A stretch of DNA of 64,000 nt from Laburnicola sp. R22_1 (Eukaryota; Ascomycota; Dothideomycetes; Pleosporales; Didymosphaeriaceae): positions 62,001-126,000 of the forward strand of contig JACONQ010000017.1 of assembly GCA_014281115.1 (NCBI GenBank). Reading direction: 5' to 3'. Within the stretch, counting starts at the first letter, position 1; each line of letters starts with the position of its first letter. Below the pieces are notes generated by a model, which saw nothing but the letters and a program-made list of their open reading frames with translations, did not search any database and was not told the origin of the DNA. The translations under genes were made by a program, and so were the position numbers. Below, piece by piece: positions 36,717 through 46,309 of the stretch.

Positions 36717-37544
36717 ATGACCACTCTATCTGAGGTTGTCGAATGCATTCAAGACGATTACGAACAAGAATACGAGTCCTTCATATCCAAACATCAACAT
36801 CGCAACAACAACTATAACTTCAAGAATGTTGTACGTATCGAGTATTTCATGGCTCCGCCTGGACAAGCGTCGATACCATCTAGACAGAAAGACAACGTGG
36901 TCCGACTAATTTGCAAGACCATCCGGGGCATGGCTAAACAGGACCTTAACGTCGCTGGCAAAGAGTACAGAATCTGGCCTCTGGATGGAACTCCACCTTT
37001 GTGGAATTCGCGCGGCTACTCTGGATACGTCAAGCTGTTTATTTTTATGCCGAACAATGCACGTGTCAGTTCTGACAGCCGGGGTATGATGGAAGAATTC
37101 CAGGCATTGTCAGTTCCGATACGACTACTCCCCAGCACACATGTACTTGCTGTCGACCGCATCCAGGTGTGTGACCGCGGGAATTGGGAACCGCTAATCA
37201 GCTGGCTTCGTGAACATGATCGCGAGCAGCAGTTGACGGGGCTTCAAGGATACAAGGCGCAGAAAATCTGGTGGGATAAGAACGGGAAACATTTTCCATT
37301 AGTGTCTCTTCCTGCTGAGGTACACGATTGTTATTTTGACAATCATCAATCAGATTTTTGGAGGATATCGGCTAGTTTGGCGTCATACAGACTGACATAC
37401 ATAAGTCTGGGTGTTCCAAAGGAACGTTTCCAAGTTTCTTATTTCATTCACACACTTATTGTATATACGAACAGACTTTTATTCCTCGACTGCTTAGTAA
37501 AATTAGGCTTTCACCATGCCAATCATCTCCCCCATGCTATATAA
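36717..37544 (+). CDS. Hypothetical protein, truncated copy of a tandem paralog pair
   Basis: 275 codons from the ATG placed downstream of a TATA box. It aligns with the next gene: a QDN...CKTIRGMAKQDLNVA block matches QND...IIKAIRSLEKEDLYVA, and QKIWWDKNGKHFPLVSLPAE matches QKWWRNTGKSFRFNELPPE. Homology then stops and the last roughly 60 residues look unrelated. The LPPE position recalls the start of an F-box-like helix in many fungal proteins. Function is unknown. It is probably a decaying duplicate. Confidence 0.55.
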   Translation: MTTLSEVVECIQDDYEQEYESFISKHQHRNNNYNFKNVVRIEYFMAPPGQASIPSRQKDNVVRLICKTIRGMAKQDLNVAGKEYRIWPLDGTPPLWNSRGYSGYVKLFIFMPNNARVSSDSRGMMEEFQALSVPIRLLPSTHVLAVDRIQVCDRGNWEPLISWLREHDREQQLTGLQGYKAQKIWWDKNGKHFPLVSLPAEVHDCYFDNHQSDFWRISASLASYRLTYISLGVPKERFQVSYFIHTLIVYTNRLLFLDCLVKLGFHHANHLPHAI

Positions 37545-37545
37545 T
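37538..37545 (+). promoter_or_regulatory. TATA box of the downstream tandem paralog
   Basis: TATATAAT, 98 bp before the ATG at 37636, at about the same distance as in the upstream copy. Confidence 0.55.
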
Positions 37546-37635
37546 TCCCGGCCCCGCCCTTAACCTTCGAACCACTTTCTCCACCTTCTTACCTCAACCT
37601 TGAACCTTCGACTCGCGACACGCTGGCCAGCCAAG

Positions 37636-39275
37636 ATGGTTTACCTCTGGAATCGAATCAGGTACCTCTCTTGGGAACAGAAATTCGTACTCAAGCTCTA
37701 CCCGCCTCCCCGCGATAAATACGAAACCCACCACAGGGAGTACAAATACTCCCTCGTCGGAACTCCACAACAAAACGACGCTGTCCTTCGTTGCATCATA
37801 AAGGCCATCCGCTCCCTCGAGAAGGAAGATCTCTATGTCGCAGTTGACAGCTTCCAGATCAAGACACTCACCAAGAGCCCTCCGATCTGGCCATTGGGGC
37901 CGCGCAGCAAGCACAAGTCGACCAAATTGTATGCGATCAAGGCGTGTTTCGAGGAGTTCCCCCATTCAATGTCGGTCTCGATAGAAGATAGAGACAGTAT
38001 GGAGGATTTGACAATGGATCGTATCATGGTTCAGTCGAGCCCAAAGACAGAGCCGATGCCCTTGAAAGATTACTTGATCGGTCTGGCCGCACGGCACCCT
38101 GGGCTCACAGCGCTGGAGCATCAGCAGAAGTGGTGGAGGAATACAGGGAAGTCGTTCCGCTTCAATGAGCTCCCACCCGAGTTGAGGAGCCGAATATTTG
38201 TTCATGCCCTGGGCAGTAAGATCCGCCCACACACTATCACCGATCGAACCACGGGCGAAGACTGCGTTGTGCTTGGCTCCAAGAGCTTTAACCCCGGTTG
38301 GAATTCATACTATCAGTATGAGTCAAGGGAATTAGATCGGATGAGTTATCTAGACGGTTTGTCTGATCCGAACTACGCTATCCTTCGCGTCAGAAAGAAA
38401 GTACGAGCCGAAGCACTTCGGGCGGCATGGACGGGTCCTGAGAAGTCCTTCCACGAAATACACACGATTGAGAAGGTGTCAAATGTCCGATCAGACCGAT
38501 ATTCGCGAACTGGTTGGCTAAAGTCACGCTAGACTTCACCATCTCCCAGTACTTCGAGCTCTTTGGTATGTCAGTTACGCCAGCAGTAACTATTGATCAG
38601 GCGGGTCCCCCAGGAAGTATCTTTCAAGAAGCGCCTCATATAACTGAGTTGTCGATGACATTCCCGAATCCGTACCTGGACGAAAAGAATCCCTGGTCAG
38701 GTTTCGTCGAGGCTCATTGGTTCTCAGCTTGGTTCAAAGTATTCCACAAAGACATGCGAACATGGCCGTGTTATCGAACGGTAATCGACTGGATCCTGAC
38801 CGCTGAATTTCCTCACATCAAAGGCATCCCAATCGTTCGACTCCGTAGATGCATTAAGACTGTTACTAAGGAGAAGTGGAACCGCATCCTTCGTGCTGAG
38901 TACAAGAAGACTCAAGGCGAGGAATTCTTCGAGTCCCATGACTTCGATTACAACGCTGCTTTGCGAGCCATTCTGAGCGCTCAGGACACGTCAATGTAAG
39001 TATACAACTTCCCACTTTGATACGAAAGCAACTGACGCCAGTTCAGGCCGCCTGTCTGCAGCTGTGCTAAGAGTTGTTATCGTTATCTGCACCTCCCTGT
39101 GCCTTATGGGTTTATAATCAAGGATCATAGGCGCAGCCAGACCATGGAAGAAGAATTCGACCACAATGACACATTCAAGCTGGAAGACTGGGAGGCTCTT
39201 CTTGAGGTGGAAAATGATGAGCTCGAGGTGGAAGATGACGACCCCCATATCGCAATTCTAGACTCTGAGGGCTAG
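37636..39275 (+). CDS. Hypothetical F-box-like protein, tandem paralog, probable frameshift
   Basis: The frame starts MVYLWNRIRYLSWEQ. It has an LPPELRSRIFVHALG segment near residue 190, typical of fungal F-box-like proteins, and is open to about 38532. The continuation (LAKVTLDFTISQYFELFG...) is in another frame, open from 38472, so an indel between about 38470 and 38515 is likely. A short intron is less likely because it would remove the VTLDF block. A clear intron follows (38996-39046, GTAAGT donor), leading to an acidic tail (LEDWEALLEVENDELEVEDDD) that stops at 39275. The function is unknown; F-box-like proteins can recruit substrates to SCF ligases. Confidence 0.55.
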
Positions 39276-39282
39276 ATAAAAC

Positions 39283-39375
39283 TCGACCAGAACGACACAT
39301 TCAAGCTAGAAAACTGAGGCGCTCTCCTTGTGGAGAAAGTTAGCAACCTTCATAGGGCGTTGTCTGAAGGCTAGA
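39283..39375 (+). repeat. Decayed duplicate of the preceding gene's 3' end
   Basis: ACTCGACCAGAACGACACAT and the AAGCTAGAAAACTGAGG that follows repeat 39158-39275 with stops introduced, ending again in GAAGGCTAG. Confidence 0.65.
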
Positions 39376-39898
39376 TACTTAAGGTTAGCTGGAATAGAGA
39401 CTGGTTCATCTCCCTCATGCTCATGTCCGCATCGAATGAAGCCGTGTGATTATATGACAGACAACTGAACAATGATTGGCAATCTGAGGACGAGCTGGCG
39501 GACAGAGAGCAGCCCTGCCTAAAACCCATGTGAAGTCCCAAACCCCGCTAACCACATCCACACTTACCTCGGCAGGAACCACCAAACTACTTAGTATTAC
39601 CCGGTAGCTGGCTAACAGTCAACGTTCCTTCGCGATTTAGCCAGTACAAACCGGGCCCTTTGAATGTTTACTGATCCTATACATAACTCGGGCTTATCAA
39701 CCTGACCGCTAGCTACCTACTTATCGGCCCCAGGGCTTGCCCGCGAACCCGTGCGCCCAATTCCGCGCCTCCGAAGCGACAAAGCCAACAACACCACATT
39801 GCCGCTCTACCTCTTCCTCTATCATCTACTTCTACAACCGGCTTTGAAAGCGCCACAAGAACATTCATACACAAGAAAAGAGATAGCAAAGGCACAGT
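39376..39898. other. Intergenic, isomerase promoter
   Basis: No gene seen. Confidence 0.5.
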
Positions 39899-41454
39899 AT
39901 GGCAGAAGAATACAAGTACGAGTACTTCAACGTCAGCTTCCCTGCCGAATATGTCGCGCACGTGGAAATCAATCGGCCGGAGAAGCTGAATGCTTTCATT
40001 CCGCAGTGAGTTCAATATTTGTTCTTATGCCATACTTTGTTTGATGCTCGGCATTGCCAAACTTGCCGGGTGGTCCGCGTATTGTGCGATTTGTATCTTG
40101 TACGAAAGAAACGGCATGACGAGAGTGTACAAACTCTTTACCATCTTCGCGGGATGATATAGAGTACACAAGCCCATTGTATCTCAGCTAGTCCCCAACC
40201 CACATCTTGTAGCACATTATCTCCTCCCAAACATAATCCAACGACTTTCTTTCCTGCTACAGAAGCCCAAACCCCCATCCATGATACCAACTCCACTAAC
40301 ACGCACACCCCCAGAATGTGGCTCAACCTCTCCACCATCTTCAACCGCCTCTCGCACGACCCCTCCGTCCGCGCCATCATCATCACCGGCGCCGGCGACC
40401 GCGCCTTCACCGCAGGCCTCGACGTCCAAGTACGTACCCACATCCCATCACCCTTCCAACCCCCTCCTCTTTTATTTTACCTTTCCACCACCTACTACCC
40501 TCATTCCATTCCATTCCACCCACTAACTAAAACTCAAACACTCAGGCAGCATCCCAAAGCACCTTCTCCCAAGAAGGCTCCGATCCCGCGCGTACAGCGG
40601 TACGTAAAAGTCCCCTTCCCTCCCTCTCCCTCTCCCTCTCTCTCTCTTTCCACATCGGAATGATATCAGCAAAAGTCCAGCCAATGCCTCAGTCAGTGCC
40701 CCGAGATAGTCGCACGAGACAAGCAAGCAACCTGTTCCATTCCATCTCATCCAATGCACCAGGTATACTATACCTTACCACCACTCACTAACCCCTCCAC
40801 CTCAAACCCCACAGACAACATTGCGCCGCCACATAACCGACTTCCAAGCCTGCATCTCCGCCCTCGAATCCTGCGAAAAGCGTAAGCAAGCAACACCCAT
40901 CCCCATCCTCCATCCCCTTCCCCCTCCCTACCCCCCACCTCCCCCCACTAACCCCACCAGCAACCCTCACCCTCCTCCACGGCACCTCCTACGGCCTCGC
41001 CCTCGACCTCTCCCTCGCAACCGACATCCGCCTCTCCACCCACGACACGCACTTCTCCATCGCCGAAGTCTCCATCGGCCTCGCCGCCGACATCGGCACT
41101 TTATCGCGCCTCCCCAAAGCCGTCGCCCACACCTCCTGGGTCAAAGACGTCTGCATGACCGCCCGCGTCTTCGGCAGCGACGAAGCCCTGCGCGTCGGCC
41201 TCGTCAGCGCCGTGTACAAAGATAAAAAGGAAGGCGTCGAGGAAGCCATCAAGTTGGCCAAGGTGATTGCGAGCAAGAGTCCCGTGGCTGTACAGGGGAC
41301 AAAGGAGTTGTTGAATTATTCGAGGGATCATAGTGTGGCTGAGGGGTTGCGGTATACGGCCGTGTGGAATGCTGCGATGCTGCAGACGCAGGATCTCAAG
41401 GACGCGATGCTGAGTGGGCTGCAGAGGAAAACACCAAAGTTCAGCAAGTTGTAA
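39899..41454 (+). CDS. Peroxisomal delta3,5-delta2,4-dienoyl-CoA isomerase (ECH1-like)
   Basis: Five exons: 39899-40005, 40315-40429, 40546-40599, 40815-40881 and 40961-41454, giving 278 aa. It is a crotonase-fold enzyme. The oxyanion-hole region is DRAFTAGLDV. Three acidic residues found in dienoyl-CoA isomerases are present: Asp in ATDIRLS, Glu in EVSIGLAAD and Asp in AADIGTLSRLPK. It isomerises dienoyl-CoA intermediates when unsaturated fatty acids with odd-numbered double bonds are oxidised. The protein ends in SKL, a textbook PTS1 signal, so it acts in peroxisomes. Introns are unusually long for this window (309, 116, 215 and 79 bp). The 5' exons are strongly C-rich and the last 230 bp G-rich. 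Confidence 0.9.
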
Positions 41455-41700
41455 GCATGGCCTAAAGCGTATGTGGTCGCATTCAACACGTAGATAGTAC
41501 ATCACCATGTCAGTGCGCATGGTTGGACTGAATGAAATTTTCATTGACTCTGAGCGCCTGGAAGTGCTGATACCGGAAGGAATTGACCAGCCCCCCAAAC
41601 CCACCCGCATGAGCATATCTCATTTCCCATAGCATGCTACAGATGAACTGGAATCATGATTTCATCCCCAACACCGCTGTTACCCCTAGTCTACACCGCT

Positions 41701-43013
41701 CTATGCCCTCGCCATGACGCCCCAGCAGCGGATGCGGTTGTCGGTGTAACCAGCGAACAAAGTCTGGCCATCAGCGCTCCACGCCAAGGAGACGCACTCC
41801 GGCTCCCGGCTCTTCTTGCCAACCTCCATGTATTCGGGCTTAAGCTCGTCGACCTTGCTCTTCTTCTCGAGGTCGAAGATGATGATCGAAGAGGCGGTGG
41901 CGGCGCACAACCAGTAGCGGTTGGGCGAGAAAACGAGGGCGTGGATCTCGTCACCAGCGGTGAGCGAGTAAAGGTGCTTGGACTCGTTCAAGTCCCAGAG
42001 CATGGTGGTACCGTCCTTGCCACCAGACGCGCAGAGGGAGCCATCAGGCGAGATGGTGACGGTGTTGATGTAGCCAGTGTGGCCAATGTGGTCGGTCTGG
42101 ATGCGGCACGAAACGAGTTCCCAAACCTGTCCTGTCAGCTTCTGCTGGTACATGGAGCATTCAACAGTCGAGTAGGAAGCCTTATCAGCAAAAGGTGATT
42201 GTTGTTCTCATAGCCTTGCGGCTCTGAAGTAGCAAATACAAGTAATCATTAAAATCATCACAAAGGTCGGTTCGCAGGAATCGCAGCAATAGAATAGAGA
42301 GATGTGCACCCACCTTGACAAGCTTGTCCCAACCAGCGCTAACGATGACGGGGTTTTGCGGGTTCGGGGAGAAGCGCACGCACGACACCCACTCGGTGTG
42401 GCCCTTGTCGGTGATGGTGTACTTGCAGTCACCGAGGGTGTTCCACAGCTTGATCGTCCGGTCGCGGGAGCCCGAGACGATCTGACGGTTGTCGGCGGAG
42501 AACGAGACGGAGAGGACATCGTTGGTGTGGCCGACGAAACGGCGGGTGGTGTTACCGGTGGAGAGCTCCCACAGGCGGAGGGTCTTGTCCCAAGACGAGG
42601 AGAGCGCATAGGCACCGTCTGAGGAGATGACCTATTCGGGCAATTGTCAGCTCAGTCTTCCAATGACTTCCTCGCAGCCAATTGCTCGCGTTTGTGGGTA
42701 TAACGTACGCAGTCGGACACGATGTGGGAGTGGCCGTGCAGACTCCTCTTGGGGTATCCGTACGAGGTCTCGTCGCGGGTCAAGTTCCAGATGATCAGCG
42801 TCTTGTCTCGGGACGCGGACAGGAGCATGTTCGGGCTGTAGCAGGTCAGTATGCGCGCAGTGCGGTCGGCCCCATCTTCGAAGCGCAGCGCAAAGCTCCC
42901 ACGCGAGATGCGGTTCCAGAACGGTAGACGTACTTCTCGAGGGAGGTAGCAAGGGATGTAACCCAGCCAGTGTGGCCCTCGAGGGTGCCACGGAGTACCA
43001 ACTGCTCGGCCAT
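41701..43013 (-). CDS. cpcB: RACK1 orthologue (Gbeta-like ribosomal WD40 protein, Cpc2/CpcB/Asc1)
   Basis: Four exons (5' to 3'): 42934-43013, 42709-42835, 42314-42631 and 41701-42126, giving 316 aa, the standard RACK1 length. Seven WD40 repeats fill the protein: [75 protein letters not shown] and [16 protein letters not shown]1 sits on the 40S head and links translation to signalling; in fungi it affects amino-acid control, mating and growth. The third intron is long (187 bp) and hosts a box C/D snoRNA (42180-42266). It is convergent with the isomerase gene. Confidence 0.96.
42180..42266 (-). ncRNA. U24-like box C/D snoRNA in RACK1 intron 3
   Basis: On the minus strand the intron carries box C GTGATGA (42255-42261) and box D CTGA (42185-42188), flanked by a CCTT/AAGG terminal stem. 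Between them lies TATTTGCTACTTCAGA followed by a TATGAGA C'-like box. The TTTGCTACTTCAGA guide is, from memory, the one in yeast snR24/U24, which directs 2'-O-methylation of large-subunit rRNA. Yeast snR24 also sits in the intron of the RACK1 gene ASC1, so host and guest both agree. The second guide next to box D is less clear. Confidence 0.85.
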
Positions 43014-43663
43014 GATGTGCGTAGAGTGGCTGGACCTGGGGATGGACTATGGGCGCACTCGGTGGTGATGTCTCGACAGAAGATTTGGCAGAGACCTTTG
43101 AAGCTGCTGGCGCGAGAGTGCGCGGCGCAAAATTCGCTAAGCGGCCCGGAATAGGATTAGCGCGTCGTGCCGACACTCGTGGACCTTGATCCGGGACCGC
43201 ACCCACCGCACCCACCGCACGCGCTTCGACGTCCACGGGTCTTAGCAACCCCTAGCTATGGGAAGTATAATGGATCATCTTTGCTTCTAAACGAGGCACA
43301 AGTAGTTTCAATGCCTTTGGTTATGATTGTATGCATATTCTACACTCAATTCGATCAATACTTTGACTTGCATTTGCACTGAGTACTGTGACGAGACTCA
43401 CTTGCACTGGTGGACAGAGAGCAACAACACAATGCGACTTAATACTTGCAAAGGTGTGCCCATAACGGCAAACTAAAGTCCGGATTTAATGTGTCACTTG
43501 AGATCAACATCACCACAGCACAGCACGCAACCAAGCAGGCGGAGCTTGAATGCTTATCTCCGTAGACATCTTGTTTTGCACATGCACCATTCAAACAGAT
43601 AAATAGCTTCCCAGCAAGACTCCAAACAGCACTACCATCTCAATCTTGAATCTTTGAATCACC
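43014..43663. other. Divergent promoter region of RACK1 and the NmrA-like gene
   Basis: 650 bp, no gene seen. Confidence 0.5.
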
Positions 43664-44584
43664 ATGTCTACCGCCAGATACATCCTTCTAATCGGGGCCG
43701 GCGAACTAGGTACCGCCTTCCTCCCCCACCTCTCCGCCCTCACAAACACTCACATCACCGTCGGCGTCCGCACACCCGCCAAATACACCCACCTTTCCGC
43801 ACCCAGCATCTCGCTCATCTCTCTCGACATAACCGGTCCGTCCCAGCAGCTTTCCCAAACATTCGCCGCATATGATATCGTGATCTCTGCGACTGGCTTC
43901 GGCCAATCTGCAGGAACAGTTACAAAGCTAGCCAAAGAGATCCTCGACGCTGGCCAACTGCGGAAAAAGGCCGGTAAATCCAAGATCTGGTTCTTTCCTT
44001 GGCAATGGGGTATCGACTACGACGTTACGGGTGATGGCAATGGGCTGATGCCTTTGTTCGGGGAACAGGTGGAAGTACGCGATCTGTTGAGAGCAGAAGC
44101 TGCAAATCACCATGTTAAGTGGACAATCGTATCGACTGGAATCTTCATGAGCTTCCTGTTCGAACAGTTCTGGGGCATCGTGGATCGAGAGAGCGACGGT
44201 ATCACCATGCGAGCTTTGCAGAGCTGGGATCACAGGATCACCGTGACAGACGTCCAGGACATCGGGAAAGTCTTGGCGCGGGTAATGGTGGGAGACGTAG
44301 AGTCGGAAAATCGAGTGGTGTATGCCGCTGGTGATACGGTCAGTTACGCACAGTTGGGAGACATAATCGAGCGCGTCACCAAAAGCGATGTCAAGCATGA
44401 AGAATGGACAATCCCGCACTTCGAAGCTGAGCTTTCCAAAGACCCAGACAATCTAATAAAGAAGTATCGTCTGGTGTTTGCAAGAGATGGTGTCTGGTGG
44501 AATAAGGAACTCACAGTGAACCACAAGCTTGGCATCCCAGTTACGGACATCGAAACATATGCACAGGTGCTAGTTGGCAAGTAA
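43664..44584 (+). CDS. NmrA-like / isoflavone-reductase-like NAD(P)-binding protein
   Basis: Single exon, 306 aa. The Rossmann glycine motif is IGAGELGTAF at residues 10-19. The internal blocks FFPWQWGIDYDVTG and WTIVSTGIFMSFLFEQF are typical of fungal NmrA-like proteins of the atypical SDR family, which act as NAD(P) sensors or as reductases of aromatic compounds. The TGxxxxxK region is atypical, so a classical SDR active site is not evident. No signal peptide. The specific substrate is unknown. The first 130 bp are C-rich. Confidence 0.8.
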   Translation: MSTARYILLIGAGELGTAFLPHLSALTNTHITVGVRTPAKYTHLSAPSISLISLDITGPSQQLSQTFAAYDIVISATGFGQSAGTVTKLAKEILDAGQLRKKAGKSKIWFFPWQWGIDYDVTGDGNGLMPLFGEQVEVRDLLRAEAANHHVKWTIVSTGIFMSFLFEQFWGIVDRESDGITMRALQSWDHRITVTDVQDIGKVLARVMVGDVESENRVVYAAGDTVSYAQLGDIIERVTKSDVKHEEWTIPHFEAELSKDPDNLIKKYRLVFARDGVWWNKELTVNHKLGIPVTDIETYAQVLVGK

Positions 44585-45005
44585 CAGCAAGCTAGAATTT
44601 ATTATTTTTATTGAGAATGTGCGTCTGCCTTGATGCCCAGCTGATACCGTAAGATTTAGGCAAACATAAGCATGGAATAGACGTACAAATGAGGGTTTCG
44701 ACGCTAATGCCCGCATCCTCCTCATGTTGACCGACATCCTTCTCTTCTTGAATTAGGTTCTCATCTTGGCGGAGAGATCGTACTTTGCTGCGTGGCGCCG
44801 TAGAATGTTTCATAGGCGTTGTCAAATGTTATTTTCGGATCCGCAAGTGTGCCCTTTTCTTTTCGCGGGCCGTTTTAGGTGCAAGAATTCGGCGAGGCAC
44901 TGGCCCCGGTGGAGCAGGAGCACCGCCATTTCGAGGTATAGTTTTAGGAGGGTCCGATGTCGATGCGGTTGATGACACCCGCGTCGCTTCCTCCTGGGTT
45001 CGCGT
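44585..45005. other. Convergent 3' flanks
   Basis: No gene seen between the NmrA-like and U1-C genes. Confidence 0.5.
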
Positions 45006-45808
45006 CTAACGACCAGGTGCACCAGGTGGTCCTGCATTCGGTGGAAAGGGAGGAAACCTACCCGGTGGCATACCACCAGGAGGAGGGAATGGCATTCCTC
45101 CCGGCGGAGATCCAGCTTGACCCGGCGGCGGAAAGGGGAACGGTGGCATGTTTAGCGGAGGTCCGCCTGGCATATTGGGCGGAGGAAATGGCATATTCGG
45201 GGGCATCGGTCCTCCTGGGCCGCCCATGGGCATGTTTGGCGGCGGAAAGGGCATCGGTGGCATGTTTGGTGGAGGTCCTCCTCGACCCATGAACGGTGGC
45301 GGAGGCAGACCCGGCATACCCGGCATTCCTAGATATATTAGCTTTACCGCCATGCGACGGCGTGGGGGTCGTACCTGGTGGTGGGAAACCATGTGGCGGT
45401 GGGAAGGTAGGTCCTCCAGGCGGACCGAAACCACCCATCGGGTTCGCATTCATAGGATTTGCCTGACCTTCTGCATTATAAGCATCCGTAATGCTATTAA
45501 TGACCAGCTGCGTCTGCTCGCTCGAGATTTCTACCTCCGTCATTAGCATGATAGTCTGCTGCGGCGCTGGGAAGGTGCGCGTACGTTCGTAGTAGGCCTG
45601 GACATTGCGCAAGTGATTTCGGCCGGCGTTGTGTGCCTTGCGGACACTCATGGAGTCGTGCGTGAGGTAGACATCGCAGTAATCGCCTTGCGCATAGTTA
45701 GCTTGGGACGCGCTGGAGGTCTGCTTCGAAGCTAGGACACCTACAAAAGAGTACATGGCGTTAGCTTGGATATGCAATAGTTTTGAGGGTATACTTATAT
45801 TTCGGCAT
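45006..45808 (-). CDS. yhc1: U1 snRNP protein C (U1-C), with a 2-nt exon or twin intron
   Basis: Best model (5' to 3'): 45795-45808, 45739-45740, 45585-45686, 45375-45530 and 45006-45328, giving 198 aa. The product starts [20 protein letters not shown]. Zinc ligands C6, C9, H24 and H30 form the U1-C zinc finger that stabilises pairing of U1 snRNA with the 5' splice site. The C-terminal half is Pro/Met/Gly-rich ([14 protein letters not shown]). To obtain the invariant K-C-D-Y-C, exon 1 must end AA, a two-base exon GT must be included, and exon 3 must begin GCGATTAC. Two introns of 54 and 52 bp, each with an AGCTAAC branch-like site, flank the GT. Intron 3 (45531-45584) is stop-free and 54 bp. 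Confidence 0.88.
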
Positions 45809-46309
45809 TTTGACAGGATAATTCTTTTCAACAGTAATAGATGTGAGTTGGGTGTTGATGGAGTTGAGTAGAGTGGAAGGCCGAACACGAAGCTCTCGCT
45901 GTAATCGGCGTTACTTTTTACCGCGGTCTTGGCACGAGCTCCTTGGCACATCCGGTGTCGTTTAACAACTTACTGCCTCACTTTAAAAGTTTTAAGGACA
46001 TTATTATTTCTCTTAGTGTCACTTGGTCTACAATGAGTCTCCAAACTTTCAAGTCACATAATATTATCACACTGGTTGGCCGACAAGAGCAGCCCAAAAG
46101 CTAGGCATTGAAACCAATCAATTCAACTACACGACTTTACTATTCATGGGCACTAGAAGAGTCAAATCAACCTATAGCAACTGCTCTGCAGCAATCGAGA
46201 CAAACGGTGCATATTTGGGATAAAAAAATGTGAATAACTTCAAAGATGCTACCAAAGCTCCTCCACTTCAGCTCCCGCCGTCTCAAAACTCTTCCACTCG
46301 AACAATGGA
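45809..46309. other. Intergenic, U1-C promoter
   Basis: No gene seen. Confidence 0.5.

Noticed and set aside
38476..38549. Phase-0 intron (GTGTCA...CCCAG) to repair the paralog frame
   Set aside because: It would remove the LAKVTLDFTISQ block, which looks like genuine coding sequence; an indel fits better.
40006..40314. Box C/D snoRNA in the long first intron of the isomerase gene
   Set aside because: Only a GGATGAT-like word; no proper box C/D pair or terminal stem.
45687..45792. Single AT-AG (minor spliceosome type) intron in U1-C
   Set aside because: It gives the same mRNA, but ATACCC is a poor U12 donor, and two standard GT-AG introns with good branch sites are present.
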